A stretch of DNA of 64,000 nucleotides, from contig JBJXEA010000017.1 of assembly GCA_046155285.1 (NCBI GenBank), positions 186,001-250,000 on the forward strand. The letters run 5' to 3'. The notes beneath the pieces were generated by a model. It was not told the origin of the DNA and ran no database searches. It saw only the letters and a list, made by a program, of their open reading frames with translations. Positions 41,538 through 49,101 of this stretch are shown here, in pieces. Source of the DNA: CAILHX01 sp046155285. Its GTDB lineage: Bacteria > Pseudomonadota > Gammaproteobacteria > Burkholderiales > Methylophilaceae. How positions within the stretch are numbered: the first letter of the stretch is position 1; every line of letters begins with the position of its first letter. Both the position numbers and the translations under genes were made by a program.

Positions 41538-41939
41538 ATGAACAAGTACATCCCAGTAGCAGCGAGGCTTTTGATAGCGCAGATTTTTGTGATTTCTGGC
41601 ATTTTCAAAGTAACGCTAGCCTCAAAACATCCCGACTTTTATTCCCAATTTGGGGCCTTTTTGGGTGCGCACGGAATCCCTTATTTTGTAGTGCCGTTGA
41701 CATTTATTATTGAAATTGGCGCTGGTTTTGCATTGTTTTTTGGTTTCAAGACGCGCGGAGCGGCATGGGTTCTGGCGGTTTACAGCTTGTTTCTGGCCTT
41801 AGGCTTGCACAGCAATTGGGACGATCCCAAGGAGCCCGTATTTTTTATGCTCTACGTGGCTTTGACTGGCGGGTTGTTGGCTATCACCGCACTCGCACCC
41901 ACCGCGTGCAGCTTGGATAACCTGAAAAAGAAGGCTTAA
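41538..41939 (+). CDS. DoxX-family membrane protein
   Basis: 133 residues, four membrane helices, with the DoxX N-terminal pattern AARLLIAQIFVISGIFKV and the EIGAGFALFFGFKTR loop. DoxX proteins are inner-membrane proteins linked to quinone- or thiol-related redox functions; the specific role is unknown. Convergent with ispH, overlapping it by 4 bases. Confidence 0.88.
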   Translation: MNKYIPVAARLLIAQIFVISGIFKVTLASKHPDFYSQFGAFLGAHGIPYFVVPLTFIIEIGAGFALFFGFKTRGAAWVLAVYSLFLALGLHSNWDDPKEPVFFMLYVALTGGLLAITALAPTACSLDNLKKKA

Positions 41940-42868
41940 GCGGCCTGCGCCGTTAAGCCCTTCGGCAGAGGGAACACAACGGTTTCAACAATTCCGTCTA
42001 AGTTCTTCACCTCATTCGCGCCTAATTCTTGTAGACGTGCAATCACTTCCTGCACCAACACTTCTGGCGCTGAAGCACCAGCGGTGACACCGATGTGCTG
42101 CTTGCCGTTCAGCCAAGTAGGATCAAGCTCTTTAGCGGTATCCACCATATAAGACGCGATGCCCTGATTCAATGCCACTTCGCGTAAACGATTGGAGTTT
42201 GAGCTATTAGGTGAGCCCACCACGATGATTAAATCGCAGTGCTTGATCATGCTTTTCACCGCGTCCTGACGGTTTTGCGTGGCGTAGCAGATACTGTCAC
42301 TCCTAGGTGCGGCGATGTCGGGGAAGCGCGCCATCAGGGCTTCCACCACCTTGGCAGCATCGTCCATAGACAATGTAGTTTGCGTGATGTACGCCAGTTT
42401 GTGCGGATCCATCACCTCCAGCCTAGCTACATCCTGCGGTGTTTCCACCAGATACATGCGCCCTGCGCCCTGTCCCATCGTACCTTCAACTTCAGGATGG
42501 CCTTTGTGGCCGATGAGAATGATTTCTTGCCCGTTGGCGTGCATGCGGTTGACTTCGATGTGAACTTTGGTCACCAGTGGACAAGTGGCATCGAACACGC
42601 GCAAGCCGCGTTTTTCTGCATCATGACGTACCGCCTGAGAAACGCCGTGAGCGCTGAAAATGACGGTGTTGCCAGCGGGAATTTCGTCCAAGTCTTCAAT
42701 GAATACCGCGCCTTTACGCTTGAGGTCATCCACCACGAACTTGTTGTGTACCACTTCGTGCCGCACGTAAATCGGCGCGCCGTAACGCTCCAAGGCTTGT
42801 TCCACGATGATGATGGCGCGGTCAACGCCAGCACAGAATCCACGGGGGTTTGCTAGTAATACTTCCAT
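41936..42868 (-). CDS. ispH: 4-hydroxy-3-methylbut-2-enyl diphosphate reductase
   Basis: 310 residues. Last step of the MEP isoprenoid pathway, giving IPP and DMAPP, with a [4Fe-4S] cluster. Cluster ligands Cys12 (NPRGFCAGVDRA), Cys96 (DATCPLVTKVH) and Cys194 (ICYATQNR) are all present, with the EGTMGQ loop bearing the catalytic Glu. Usual partner fkpB is not next to it. Divergent from purU. Confidence 0.97.
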   Translation of the reverse strand: MEVLLANPRGFCAGVDRAIIIVEQALERYGAPIYVRHEVVHNKFVVDDLKRKGAVFIEDLDEIPAGNTVIFSAHGVSQAVRHDAEKRGLRVFDATCPLVTKVHIEVNRMHANGQEIILIGHKGHPEVEGTMGQGAGRMYLVETPQDVARLEVMDPHKLAYITQTTLSMDDAAKVVEALMARFPDIAAPRSDSICYATQNRQDAVKSMIKHCDLIIVVGSPNSSNSNRLREVALNQGIASYMVDTAKELDPTWLNGKQHIGVTAGASAPEVLVQEVIARLQELGANEVKNLDGIVETVVFPLPKGLTAQAA

Positions 42869-42967
42869 TGCTTTGACTTCCTAAACTATTGACTGCGTAA
42901 GCAGATTAAGAGACCCGTAGATTGTCCTAGAATTAACATGGCACGGCAATACATCGAATGAAACGAT

Positions 42968-42973
42968 TATAAT
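42968..42973 (+). promoter_or_regulatory. -10 box for purU
   Basis: Perfect TATAAT 32 bases before the purU start codon. No convincing -35 at 16-18 bases (GGCAAT at best), so the promoter may depend on an activator. Confidence 0.35.
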
Positions 42974-43005
42974 GCGCGGCATCTTCTTTTGACGTTTTAT
43001 TCGCC

Positions 43006-43860
43006 ATGAAAAATACCGCGACTTTGTTAATCAACTGCCCTGACCGCAAAGGTTTGGTGGCGGCGATTGCCGATTTTCTGTATCGCCACAACGCCAACAT
43101 TTTACATGCTGACCAACATCAAGACGCTGAACAGAATCTGTTTTTGATGCGCGTGGAATGGGATTTGACGGACTTTGCGCTTGACCCTACCCAGTTTGAG
43201 CAAGCCTTTGCAGCGATTGCGGGAAAATTCGAGATGCAGTGGCAGCTACAACTCGCCAGCCGCAAGCCAAGAATCGCCATTTTTGTCTCCAAATATGATC
43301 ACTGCTTAACCGATTTGCTATATCGCCATCAAAGTGGGGAGTTAGATTGCGAGATCCCACTGATTATCAGCAATCACGCGGACACCCAGCGTTTGGCCGA
43401 TTTTTACGGCATCCCGTTCCACGTCATTGCGGTCAACAAAGACAATAAAGCTGAGGCTGAAGCCGCGCAATTTGCGTTGCTTGATAGCCATGCCATTGAT
43501 TTGATTGTGCTGGCGCGTTACATGCAAGTGCTATCGCCCAATTTTGTGACGCGTTATCCCAGCCGCATCATCAACATTCACCACTCATTTCTGCCCGCAT
43601 TTATTGGCGCAAAGCCCTACCACCGTGCCTTTGAACGTGGTGTAAAACTGATAGGTGCCACCAGCCATTATGTAACCGAGGTGTTAGATGAAGGGCCGAT
43701 TATTGAGCAAGACTTAGCGCGCATTTCGCACCGCGATCAGCTGGAAGACCTGATTCAAAAGGGTAGGGATTTGGAAAAAATCGTGTTATCTCGCGCCGTG
43801 CGTTGGCACATTGAAAACCGAATTTTGTTGTACTCCAACAAGACGGTGATTTTTGACTAA
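43006..43860 (+). CDS. purU: Formyltetrahydrofolate deformylase
   Basis: 284 residues. Hydrolyses 10-formyl-THF to formate and THF, balancing one-carbon pools. N-terminal ACT regulatory domain (about 1-85, LLINCPDRKGLVAAI) and C-terminal formyltransferase-fold domain with INIHHSFLPAFIGAKPYHRAF and GATSHYVTEVLDEGPIIEQ, carrying the catalytic Asn, His and Asp. Ends in a strong terminator. Its neighbourhood with a Fae-like gene and metH 35 kb away fits a one-carbon theme only loosely. Confidence 0.96.
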   Translation: MKNTATLLINCPDRKGLVAAIADFLYRHNANILHADQHQDAEQNLFLMRVEWDLTDFALDPTQFEQAFAAIAGKFEMQWQLQLASRKPRIAIFVSKYDHCLTDLLYRHQSGELDCEIPLIISNHADTQRLADFYGIPFHVIAVNKDNKAEAEAAQFALLDSHAIDLIVLARYMQVLSPNFVTRYPSRIINIHHSFLPAFIGAKPYHRAFERGVKLIGATSHYVTEVLDEGPIIEQDLARISHRDQLEDLIQKGRDLEKIVLSRAVRWHIENRILLYSNKTVIFD

Positions 43861-43877
43861 GTTAGATTTTGAGCGAT

Positions 43878-43912
43878 AAAAAGGCGGAGAGCCAAGCAGC
43901 CTCCGCCTTTTT
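43878..43912. terminator. Bidirectional rho-independent terminator
   Basis: AAAAAGGCGGAG/CTCCGCCTTTTT, a 12-bp perfect stem with an 11-base loop, A-run on one side and T-run on the other, so it works on both strands. It lies 18 bases after purU and 25 bases after the stop of the 53-residue secreted peptide gene on the other strand. Confidence 0.9.
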
Positions 43913-43937
43913 AACTGATTAGTATTCTGGCCGAATA

Positions 43938-44099
43938 TTATTTGCTACCTTCATCGGTAAGTGGAGGCAGTGGCTCATCTGCTGATGGCTCAACAGTCGC
44001 CATAGAATCGTCAGAAGCCGCCATTTCATCAGCGTAAACAAGTGTTGCAGAGAAGGTGGACAACAGAGCCAACAGTAATGCGAAAAGTGATTTCTTCAT
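43938..44099 (-). CDS. Small secreted acidic peptide, 53 residues
   Basis: Begins MKKSLFALLLALLSTFSATL with a Sec signal peptide and likely cleavage at VYA-DEM, leaving about 29 residues rich in Asp, Glu, Ser, Pro (APPxxDEGSK-type ending: PLPPLTDEGSK). A strong ribosome-binding site GGAGAG lies 6 bases before the ATG and a strong terminator follows, so this looks like a real monocistronic gene. No homologue family recognised; function unknown. A 12-bp inverted repeat separates it from lysA upstream. Confidence 0.75.
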   Translation of the reverse strand: MKKSLFALLLALLSTFSATLVYADEMAASDDSMATVEPSADEPLPPLTDEGSK

Positions 44100-44140
44100 T
44101 TGCATCTCTCCATAAAAATAATCGTTATAAGTGGTACTAC

Positions 44141-44169
44141 GCCCAAGAATTTACGCCAAATTCTTGGGC
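44141..44169. terminator. 12-bp perfect inverted repeat after lysA
   Basis: GCCCAAGAATTT-ACGCC-AAATTCTTGGGC. It lies 9 bases after the lysA stop. It lacks a U-run on the lysA side, so it may end lysA imperfectly or protect its 3' end; it is also just upstream of the small peptide gene's presumed promoter. Confidence 0.55.
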
Positions 44170-44178
44170 TTGACAACT

Positions 44179-45423
44179 CTATTTTTGGCTCATTTCCAGT
44201 GCGATTAAACCGGCCACCGTTTCACGCTGCCGCACCAATAGAACCTCGTTACCATCCACCATCACCTCCGCCGCACGGGGGCGCGTGTTGTAGTTGGAAC
44301 TCATGCTCATGCCGTAAGCGCCGGCGGACATTACGGCTAGCAAATCGCCTTCTTCTAAGCATAATTTTCGGTCGTGGCCTAGAAAGTCACCGCTCTCACA
44401 CACTGGTCCTACCACCTCATAATTCACAGTTTGTCCTATGCGCGGTTCAAGCGGCACGATGTCATGCCAAGCGTCATAAAGTGCCGGGCGCATCAAGTCG
44501 TTCATGGCGGCATCCACAATGGCGAAATTTTTAGCTTCGCCCGGTTTCAGGTACTCCACTTTGGTCAACAGTGCGCCTGCATTGCCCACCAGTGCACGAC
44601 CGGGTTCTAGCAACAATTTGAATTTGCGATGCGCAAGCTTTGCCAACACTGCTTGCGCATAAACGGCAATCTCCGGTGGCGTTTCATCTTGATAGCGTAT
44701 ACCCACGCCACCGCCTAAATCGAGGTGCGAAATCGTGATGCCAGCGGCTTCCAGTTTATCCACTAGCAGTAGCACACGGTCAAGCGCCGCTAAGAAGGGC
44801 GCTAATTCGGTGAGTTGCGAGCCGATATGACAATCCACGCCATGCACCGTGATGTTCGGCATGGCGGCAGCTTGAATGTAAAGCGCAAAAGCGTTTTCGT
44901 GATTGATGCCAAATTTGTTGTTTTTTAAGCCGGTAGAAATATAGGGGTGCGTCTTGGCATCCACGTCTGGATTGACGCGTAGCGATACCGGTGCAATTTT
45001 CTCCATCTCACCCGCCACACGGTTAAGCCTTACCAGTTCACTTTCTGATTCGACGTTAAAGCAAAAAATCCCAGCTTCTAACGCTTGCCGCATCTCATCT
45101 GCCGTTTTACCTATACCAGAAAATACAATTTTTTTCGCATCCCCGCCTGCCGCCAGCACCCGCGTTAACTCTCCGCCGGAGACAATATCAAAGCCTGCAT
45201 CCAGCTTGGCAAAAGTATTCAGCACGGCCAAGTTGGAGTTGGCTTTAACCGCGTAGCAAATCAGGTGGTCAAACGCGGCAAAGCCGTCATTGAATTGGCG
45301 CAGTGCCTCGGTCAGTGCGGCGCGAGAATACACATAGCAGGGTGTGCCAAATTGTTCGGCAATGGCAGACAACGCCACGCTCTCGGCGCACAGCTCGCCG
45401 CCCCTATGCACAAAATAGCTCAT
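44179..45423 (-). CDS. lysA: Diaminopimelate decarboxylase
   Basis: 414 residues, PLP enzyme of alanine-racemase fold that converts meso-DAP to L-lysine. PLP Lys60 in ICYAVKANSNLAVL, HIGSQ-type phosphate/binding segment HGVDCHIGSQLTELAPF, GGGVGIRY and the C-terminal GPVCESGDFLG and GAYGMSMSSNYNTRPR motifs. Start ATG overlaps the lptM stop (ATGA), so the two are co-translated. Confidence 0.97.
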   Translation of the reverse strand: MSYFVHRGGELCAESVALSAIAEQFGTPCYVYSRAALTEALRQFNDGFAAFDHLICYAVKANSNLAVLNTFAKLDAGFDIVSGGELTRVLAAGGDAKKIVFSGIGKTADEMRQALEAGIFCFNVESESELVRLNRVAGEMEKIAPVSLRVNPDVDAKTHPYISTGLKNNKFGINHENAFALYIQAAAMPNITVHGVDCHIGSQLTELAPFLAALDRVLLLVDKLEAAGITISHLDLGGGVGIRYQDETPPEIAVYAQAVLAKLAHRKFKLLLEPGRALVGNAGALLTKVEYLKPGEAKNFAIVDAAMNDLMRPALYDAWHDIVPLEPRIGQTVNYEVVGPVCESGDFLGHDRKLCLEEGDLLAVMSAGAYGMSMSSNYNTRPRAAEVMVDGNEVLLVRQRETVAGLIALEMSQK

Positions 45424-45536
45424 CTACTCTCCTGTTGCGGTTGCGGATATTTCTGCTCGGGCAGATACAACGGTCCTTTTGCGCCACAAGCGCTTAGCAA
45501 CAAAACCGCAATCAAGCTAAAAATCAGTTTTTTCAT
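45420..45536 (-). CDS. lptM: LPS-assembly lipoprotein LptM-like (38 residues)
   Basis: Sequence begins MKKLIFSLIAVLLLSACG with lipobox LSAC, and mature residues CGAKGPLYLPE match the LptM (YifL) pattern CGxKGPLY. LptM helps LptD oxidation and insertion in the outer membrane. The gene lies directly before lysA with a 4-base overlap, its conserved position in proteobacteria. It starts 11 bases after the stop of the preceding CNP1/SA_E-like gene. Confidence 0.9.
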   Translation of the reverse strand: MKKLIFSLIAVLLLSACGAKGPLYLPEQKYPQPQQESR

Positions 45537-45547
45537 GGCACTTCCCT

Positions 45548-46288
45548 TTAGTACAGTTGTTCTAGTATTTGCGGCTCTGGCAATTGCGGCATGGGCAACG
45601 CGGGCGCTTTATCAACCTTGTCGGGCAGATGCACATTGGGCAGCAATTTTGGCGCTTCTGAGGTTTCACTTGTCGTAGGCTTGATGGCTTTAAGCGGCAC
45701 GATGTTATTAGCTCTAGGCGCGACAGGCTTCTGTATCGGGCTTTTGGCTGGGCGCACTGGCGGATTATTTGTGCTATTGGGTACAGGAACCGCCGCCGCA
45801 GGCTTAACTTCTTCTTTAGCTTTGGGCGCTTCTTTGCCCATTTTGCTTTCTAATTCGGCAGATTTTTGTTCCGCCGCAATGCGCACTTCTTCTTGCTTGC
45901 GCCACACCATCGGGCACAATACATCGTCAAATTTATCTCCCACGGTATCCGGCACGATAGGCGATGCTAACGATTCATCTTGCGCCACGTAATCTACGGT
46001 GTCCCCCTTGGCCGAGTAATACAGGTAGGTGAGTAGCTTGGCGGTGTGTTCGCCGCAATGAATACGTTCACGCAGAATGCCCGAAACCACCTCGCTACCG
46101 TTGTGCGCTTGCGGGGTTTTGAACTGCACTTTTTTCCAATAGGTGATTTCATCGTCCTTAATCACCAACTTACTTTTGTCGTAATAATACGAATCACCAT
46201 TCGGGATGGCAGGCAGCGCCACCCAATCGGCTGCCATTATTACGGGACTCACTAAAAGTAATACCCAAAATTTCAAGCTATCGGTCAT
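45548..46288 (-). CDS. CNP1/surface-adhesin-E-like secreted protein
   Basis: 246 residues. Signal peptide (about 1-20), then a beta-rich domain (DSYYYDKSKLVIK, YWKKVQFKTPQ, ERIHCGEHTAKLLTYLYYS, SPIVPDTVGDKF..LCPM) with one Cys pair, matching the CNP1-like/SA_E family of secreted proteins. The rest is a Lys/Glu/Pro-rich tail. Overlaps the upstream Gx transporter gene by 4 bases. Function unknown. Confidence 0.75.
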   Translation of the reverse strand: MTDSLKFWVLLLVSPVIMAADWVALPAIPNGDSYYYDKSKLVIKDDEITYWKKVQFKTPQAHNGSEVVSGILRERIHCGEHTAKLLTYLYYSAKGDTVDYVAQDESLASPIVPDTVGDKFDDVLCPMVWRKQEEVRIAAEQKSAELESKMGKEAPKAKEEVKPAAAVPVPNSTNNPPVRPAKSPIQKPVAPRANNIVPLKAIKPTTSETSEAPKLLPNVHLPDKVDKAPALPMPQLPEPQILEQLY

Positions 46289-46797
46289 GCAGTGTCCTTT
46301 TTCAGCAAAGTTGCCGTCACCAAGCCGTTAAGTGTACCAAACAGCAGCGCCGCTGCGGCAAACATGGGTACCAGATATAGCAAACCCGCGTGCGGAATCA
46401 ACCAAATCCACACCACCAGCAATTGTCCGGCTATATGCGCAAACGCGGCCAAAATACTATGGCTGACAGCGCCGAATTGCTTGGCTGGTAAACGTGTCGC
46501 AAACCATAGCATAACAAGGCTGGCGAGTGCGCCACTCAAGCTCAAAATGAATGTAGGCGAGAGAAAACTACCAAATAACAGGCTGGCCGCAAACACCCGC
46601 AGCAGGCTAATCCAAACCGCAGTGCCAAAACCATATTGATGCAGCGCGTAAAGGGTAATGATGTTGGCGATGCCGGGCTTGACTCCGGGTAACGGAGAAG
46701 GCAACACGGCTTCTGCCAGATGCAGCGCAATGGCCAGCGCCGCCAGCTTGGCGACTTTGTGGTCGGCAGCGCTAGTATTAATAGTTAAGGGAATCAA
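46285..46797 (-). CDS. Gx transporter family protein (Hpre_diP_synt_I)
   Basis: 170 residues, five to six membrane helices with PGVKPGIANIITLYAL and GSFLSPTFILSLSGA, the typical signature of the family annotated as heptaprenyl diphosphate synthase component I. It probably is a membrane transporter-like partner of the NusG_II and ApbE proteins encoded just upstream, with which it overlaps by 20 bases. Confidence 0.82.
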   Translation of the reverse strand: MIPLTINTSAADHKVAKLAALAIALHLAEAVLPSPLPGVKPGIANIITLYALHQYGFGTAVWISLLRVFAASLLFGSFLSPTFILSLSGALASLVMLWFATRLPAKQFGAVSHSILAAFAHIAGQLLVVWIWLIPHAGLLYLVPMFAAAALLFGTLNGLVTATLLKKDTA

Positions 46798-47143
46798 AGC
46801 GTTTTTCTCCCAAGAGCTCGATGCTGACGCGGTTTGGCAAGCATACGGCGGCTTGTCCGGCGCGAGAAAGCCAACCTTGATGCACGCAATACTGATTGTG
46901 ACAGGGTGAGGCTACGAAGCGCACTTTGCCGCGTTCAATCTCAATCTGACTAATACCCAAAGCGCCGATTATTTCCAGCTTGCGATCCTGATTCAAACTC
47001 AAAGTGGCGTAAACCTTATCGCCCACCCGAATTCGCGCCTTGCCCGCTGGCTGGTTGCTCCACAAGCTGGTAAACAGCCAAGAAACTAGCAGCAAACTCA
47101 GCGCCAGCACCAACCAGTCACCGACTTTCAAGCTATTTTTCAA
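46778..47143 (-). CDS. NusG domain II-containing protein
   Basis: 121 residues: membrane anchor at about 9-28 and a periplasmic NusG_II domain with the signature SPCHNQYCVHQGWLSRAG and the CLPNRVSI ending (three conserved Cys). Such proteins sit between apbE and the Gx transporter gene in many bacteria. Overlaps both neighbours. Function unknown. Confidence 0.85.
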   Translation of the reverse strand: MKNSLKVGDWLVLALSLLLVSWLFTSLWSNQPAGKARIRVGDKVYATLSLNQDRKLEIIGALGISQIEIERGKVRFVASPCHNQYCVHQGWLSRAGQAAVCLPNRVSIELLGEKRFDSLNY

Positions 47144-48143
47144 AGTGAATTTTCTCTTGCATGGCGGGCGTAGTGTGGATAGCGCCTTGTGCGTCTATGA
47201 GCATGGCATATTTTAACTCCAGCTGATTTGCGGCTTCGCGCCAATGCTCACTGCCGGAAATGAATAAAGGCTTAGAAGCCGCATCCGACCAAGCGCCCGC
47301 GTTGGGTGATGGTGGAATCAGCACGGTCACCGCTTGCACACCCTGCGCTGGCTGCCCAGAACGCGGATCTATGATATGGCAAAAACGCTGGCCATCGCGC
47401 ATAAAATACCGCTGATAATCGCCCGATGTGCCTATCGCCCAACCATCGGGTAAATCGAGCGTGGCAATCGCCTGGGGCTTACGCGGATGCTGGATGCCCA
47501 CATGCCAAGGGCGGCTACCGTGCTGTCCCACCGCGATGATGTTGCCACCGATGTTAATGAGCGCACCTTGGACTTTTTCTTTGCGTAAATAAGCATTGGC
47601 TAAATCCAAAGCATAGCCTTTGGCATAACCGCCCAGATCCAGCTTCACTGCCTTGTTTTTGCTTGATGCCACGCCGTTTTCAATCACAATGCTGCTTAAA
47701 CGCGGCTTGGCATTCACTAGATTTTGAATCTGGTTAACATCCGGCGAAACCGCCGTAAACTCATCTCTTTGAAATCCCCATAAGCCAATCAAACCGCCAA
47801 TAGCAGGGTTAAACAAACCATCAGAGGCTTCAGATATTTTCGTCGCTTCCGTCAGCAATTGCGACAGTTCTGGGCTGATAGGCAAAGACTCCCCCGCCGC
47901 AAACGCTGCGTTTAACTTGGATAAATTGCTAGGCTGCCAAGCGTGCAGTTGATTGTGCAGCCGCTGGAATTCTTGCTGTATATGGCCTGCCAACGCCGCC
48001 GCACGCGCATCCGATTCGCCATAGATGCTGATGTCCACCAGCGTCCCGAACACGTAGCTTTGGCTTTGGTAAAGCGGCTCGCGTCCACAGCCCACCAGCG
48101 CCAATAAACACAACCCCTGTAGGATTCGCCTAAAGTCCGCCAT
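47133..48143 (-). CDS. apbE: FAD:protein FMN transferase (ApbE)
   Basis: 336 residues from the ATG giving MADFRRILQG, chosen because it starts a lipoprotein signal (LLALVGC); an upstream in-frame ATG would extend into the toxin gene. ApbE moves FMN from FAD onto Thr residues of flavoproteins such as NqrB/NqrC and RnfG/D. Motifs: GLFNPAIGGLIGLWGF, KLDLGGYAKGYALD, GNIIAVGQ and HIIDPRSGQP. No Nqr or Rnf subunit is visible here, so its target lies elsewhere. Overlaps the PIN toxin end by 14 bases. Confidence 0.93.
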   Translation of the reverse strand: MADFRRILQGLCLLALVGCGREPLYQSQSYVFGTLVDISIYGESDARAAALAGHIQQEFQRLHNQLHAWQPSNLSKLNAAFAAGESLPISPELSQLLTEATKISEASDGLFNPAIGGLIGLWGFQRDEFTAVSPDVNQIQNLVNAKPRLSSIVIENGVASSKNKAVKLDLGGYAKGYALDLANAYLRKEKVQGALINIGGNIIAVGQHGSRPWHVGIQHPRKPQAIATLDLPDGWAIGTSGDYQRYFMRDGQRFCHIIDPRSGQPAQGVQAVTVLIPPSPNAGAWSDAASKPLFISGSEHWREAANQLELKYAMLIDAQGAIHTTPAMQEKIHFEK

Positions 48144-48549
48144 GAGCAGTCCAAAAGACACTTGGGGGAACGATGGGATAAAACTCTGCCAAGGCCAGAA
48201 AATCCTTGTCCCCGCTAATCAGATAATCTGCGCCGGACGCTTTAAGCGCCGCCAACACCGACTGGTCATTCATATCGCGTAAAGCTGGATCAACATCGGT
48301 GGGTAGGTCAACCACCTCGGCTTGAATAAACAGCGCATCCACCAAATCAGCGATTTCCGCCTGTGATAAGCCATGCCTTTGCGCCAGCTTCGGTAGCACG
48401 CGCTGCAACTCTTCCAAAATAAAAGTGGGAAGCAAAACGTCTATCGAACCATGTCGCCAAGCGGTCATGATTTTTCCGGGAATACTGGCGGGATAAGCAA
48501 TGCCGGACAGCAACACATTGGTGTCCGGCACCACGCGCAAAGTCGCCAA
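48130..48549 (-). CDS. PIN-domain toxin
   Basis: 139 residues, predicted endoribonuclease of a type II toxin-antitoxin pair. The N-terminal PDTNVLLSGI with Asp9, EELQRVL, DMNDQSVLAAL and the C-terminal LISGDKDFL are the acidic active-site pattern of the putative PIN toxin family. Two bases separate it from the antitoxin, and it is translated from the same transcript. Confidence 0.88.
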   Translation of the reverse strand: MATLRVVPDTNVLLSGIAYPASIPGKIMTAWRHGSIDVLLPTFILEELQRVLPKLAQRHGLSQAEIADLVDALFIQAEVVDLPTDVDPALRDMNDQSVLAALKASGADYLISGDKDFLALAEFYPIVPPSVFWTAHGGL

Positions 48550-48551
48550 GG

Positions 48552-48833
48552 TTAAGTGCTACGCTTTTGTTTGCGGTCTAGCGCCATAGCAGCATCAATC
48601 TCCGCCAAGCCTACGACTTCTGGTACCTCGGCGAATCCTGCTTCGATACGGCCACACAGCGCATCAAAGCGACCTTGCATACGCCGAATGCGCTCAAACA
48701 ACCGCGCATCCACCAAGGCCGCCACAGGCTTGCCGTCTTTGTTGATGACCACGCTATCGTGCCGATATTGCACTTGGTTGAGCGCTTCGCCCAAGTTTTG
48801 GCGGAATTTTACGGCGTTAGTTTCAGTAATCAT
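48552..48833 (-). CDS. Phd/YefM-family antitoxin
   Basis: 93 residues. The beginning KFRQNLGEALNQVQYRHDSVVINKDGKPVA (read as KFRQNLGEAL ... VVINKDGKPVAALV) is typical of Phd/YefM DNA-binding antitoxins; the C-terminal half would bind and block the PIN toxin. A palindromic operator lies 14 bases upstream of its start codon, overlapping a good promoter, indicating autoregulation. Confidence 0.87.
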   Translation of the reverse strand: MITETNAVKFRQNLGEALNQVQYRHDSVVINKDGKPVAALVDARLFERIRRMQGRFDALCGRIEAGFAEVPEVVGLAEIDAAMALDRKQKRST

Positions 48834-48847
48834 GAGTTTTTACCAGT

Positions 48848-48864
48848 ATGACCATATTGGTCAT
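48848..48864. promoter_or_regulatory. Palindromic operator of the toxin-antitoxin pair
   Basis: ATGACC-ATATT-GGTCAT, a 6-bp perfect palindrome with a 5-base centre. It covers the predicted transcription start and touches the -10 box, the expected site for a Phd-type autorepressor. Confidence 0.7.
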
Positions 48865-48891
48865 TATGATAAAAATGCGCGTATCAGTCAA
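48863..48891 (-). promoter_or_regulatory. Toxin-antitoxin promoter
   Basis: On the minus strand TTGACT (48886-48891), exactly 17 bases, then CATAAT (48863-48868). This is the best-matching sigma-70 promoter noticed in the window. It precedes the antitoxin start by about 30 bases. Confidence 0.65.
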
Positions 48892-48901
48892 TGTAATGTA
48901 A

Positions 48902-49093
48902 ATTCACCCTGCCTATTTGCCCAGCAATGTTGTTGGATACGAAAAGGCTTATTTTGTCTCTGGGACTTGGGAAGAAGAATGGAAATATGAGACGTGCGAT
49001 AAATCAGTTGATGCTGCCTTGAAGCTTGTAGCCGATGGTTTAGGTGGAACAACGTTTCTATCCGAGCAAACAATCAAAGCAAACGATAAATAG
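48902..49093 (+). pseudogene. Truncated coding remnant
   Basis: An open frame of 63 codons without any ATG: after a stop at 48899 it reads IHPAYLPSNVVGYEKAYF, then VSGTWEEEWKYETCDKSVD, then ALKLVADGLGGTTFLSEQ, ending in ANDK and TAG. The Trp/Glu-rich, well-balanced composition looks like real protein, yet there is no start other than a TTG, and the 5' end stops where the toxin-antitoxin promoter begins. I read it as the 3' remnant of a gene truncated when the pair arrived; it could also be chance. Confidence 0.4.
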
Positions 49094-49101
49094 TCACTGT
49101 T

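Noticed and set aside
41264..41713. 149-codon plus-strand frame spanning the Fae-like gene and doxX starts
   Set aside because: Overlaps two well-supported genes in other frames; composition atypical and no domain.
48888..49073. Minus-strand 61-codon frame upstream of the antitoxin
   Set aside because: Antisense to the protein-like remnant, without a ribosome-binding site; the plus-strand reading looks more like real protein.
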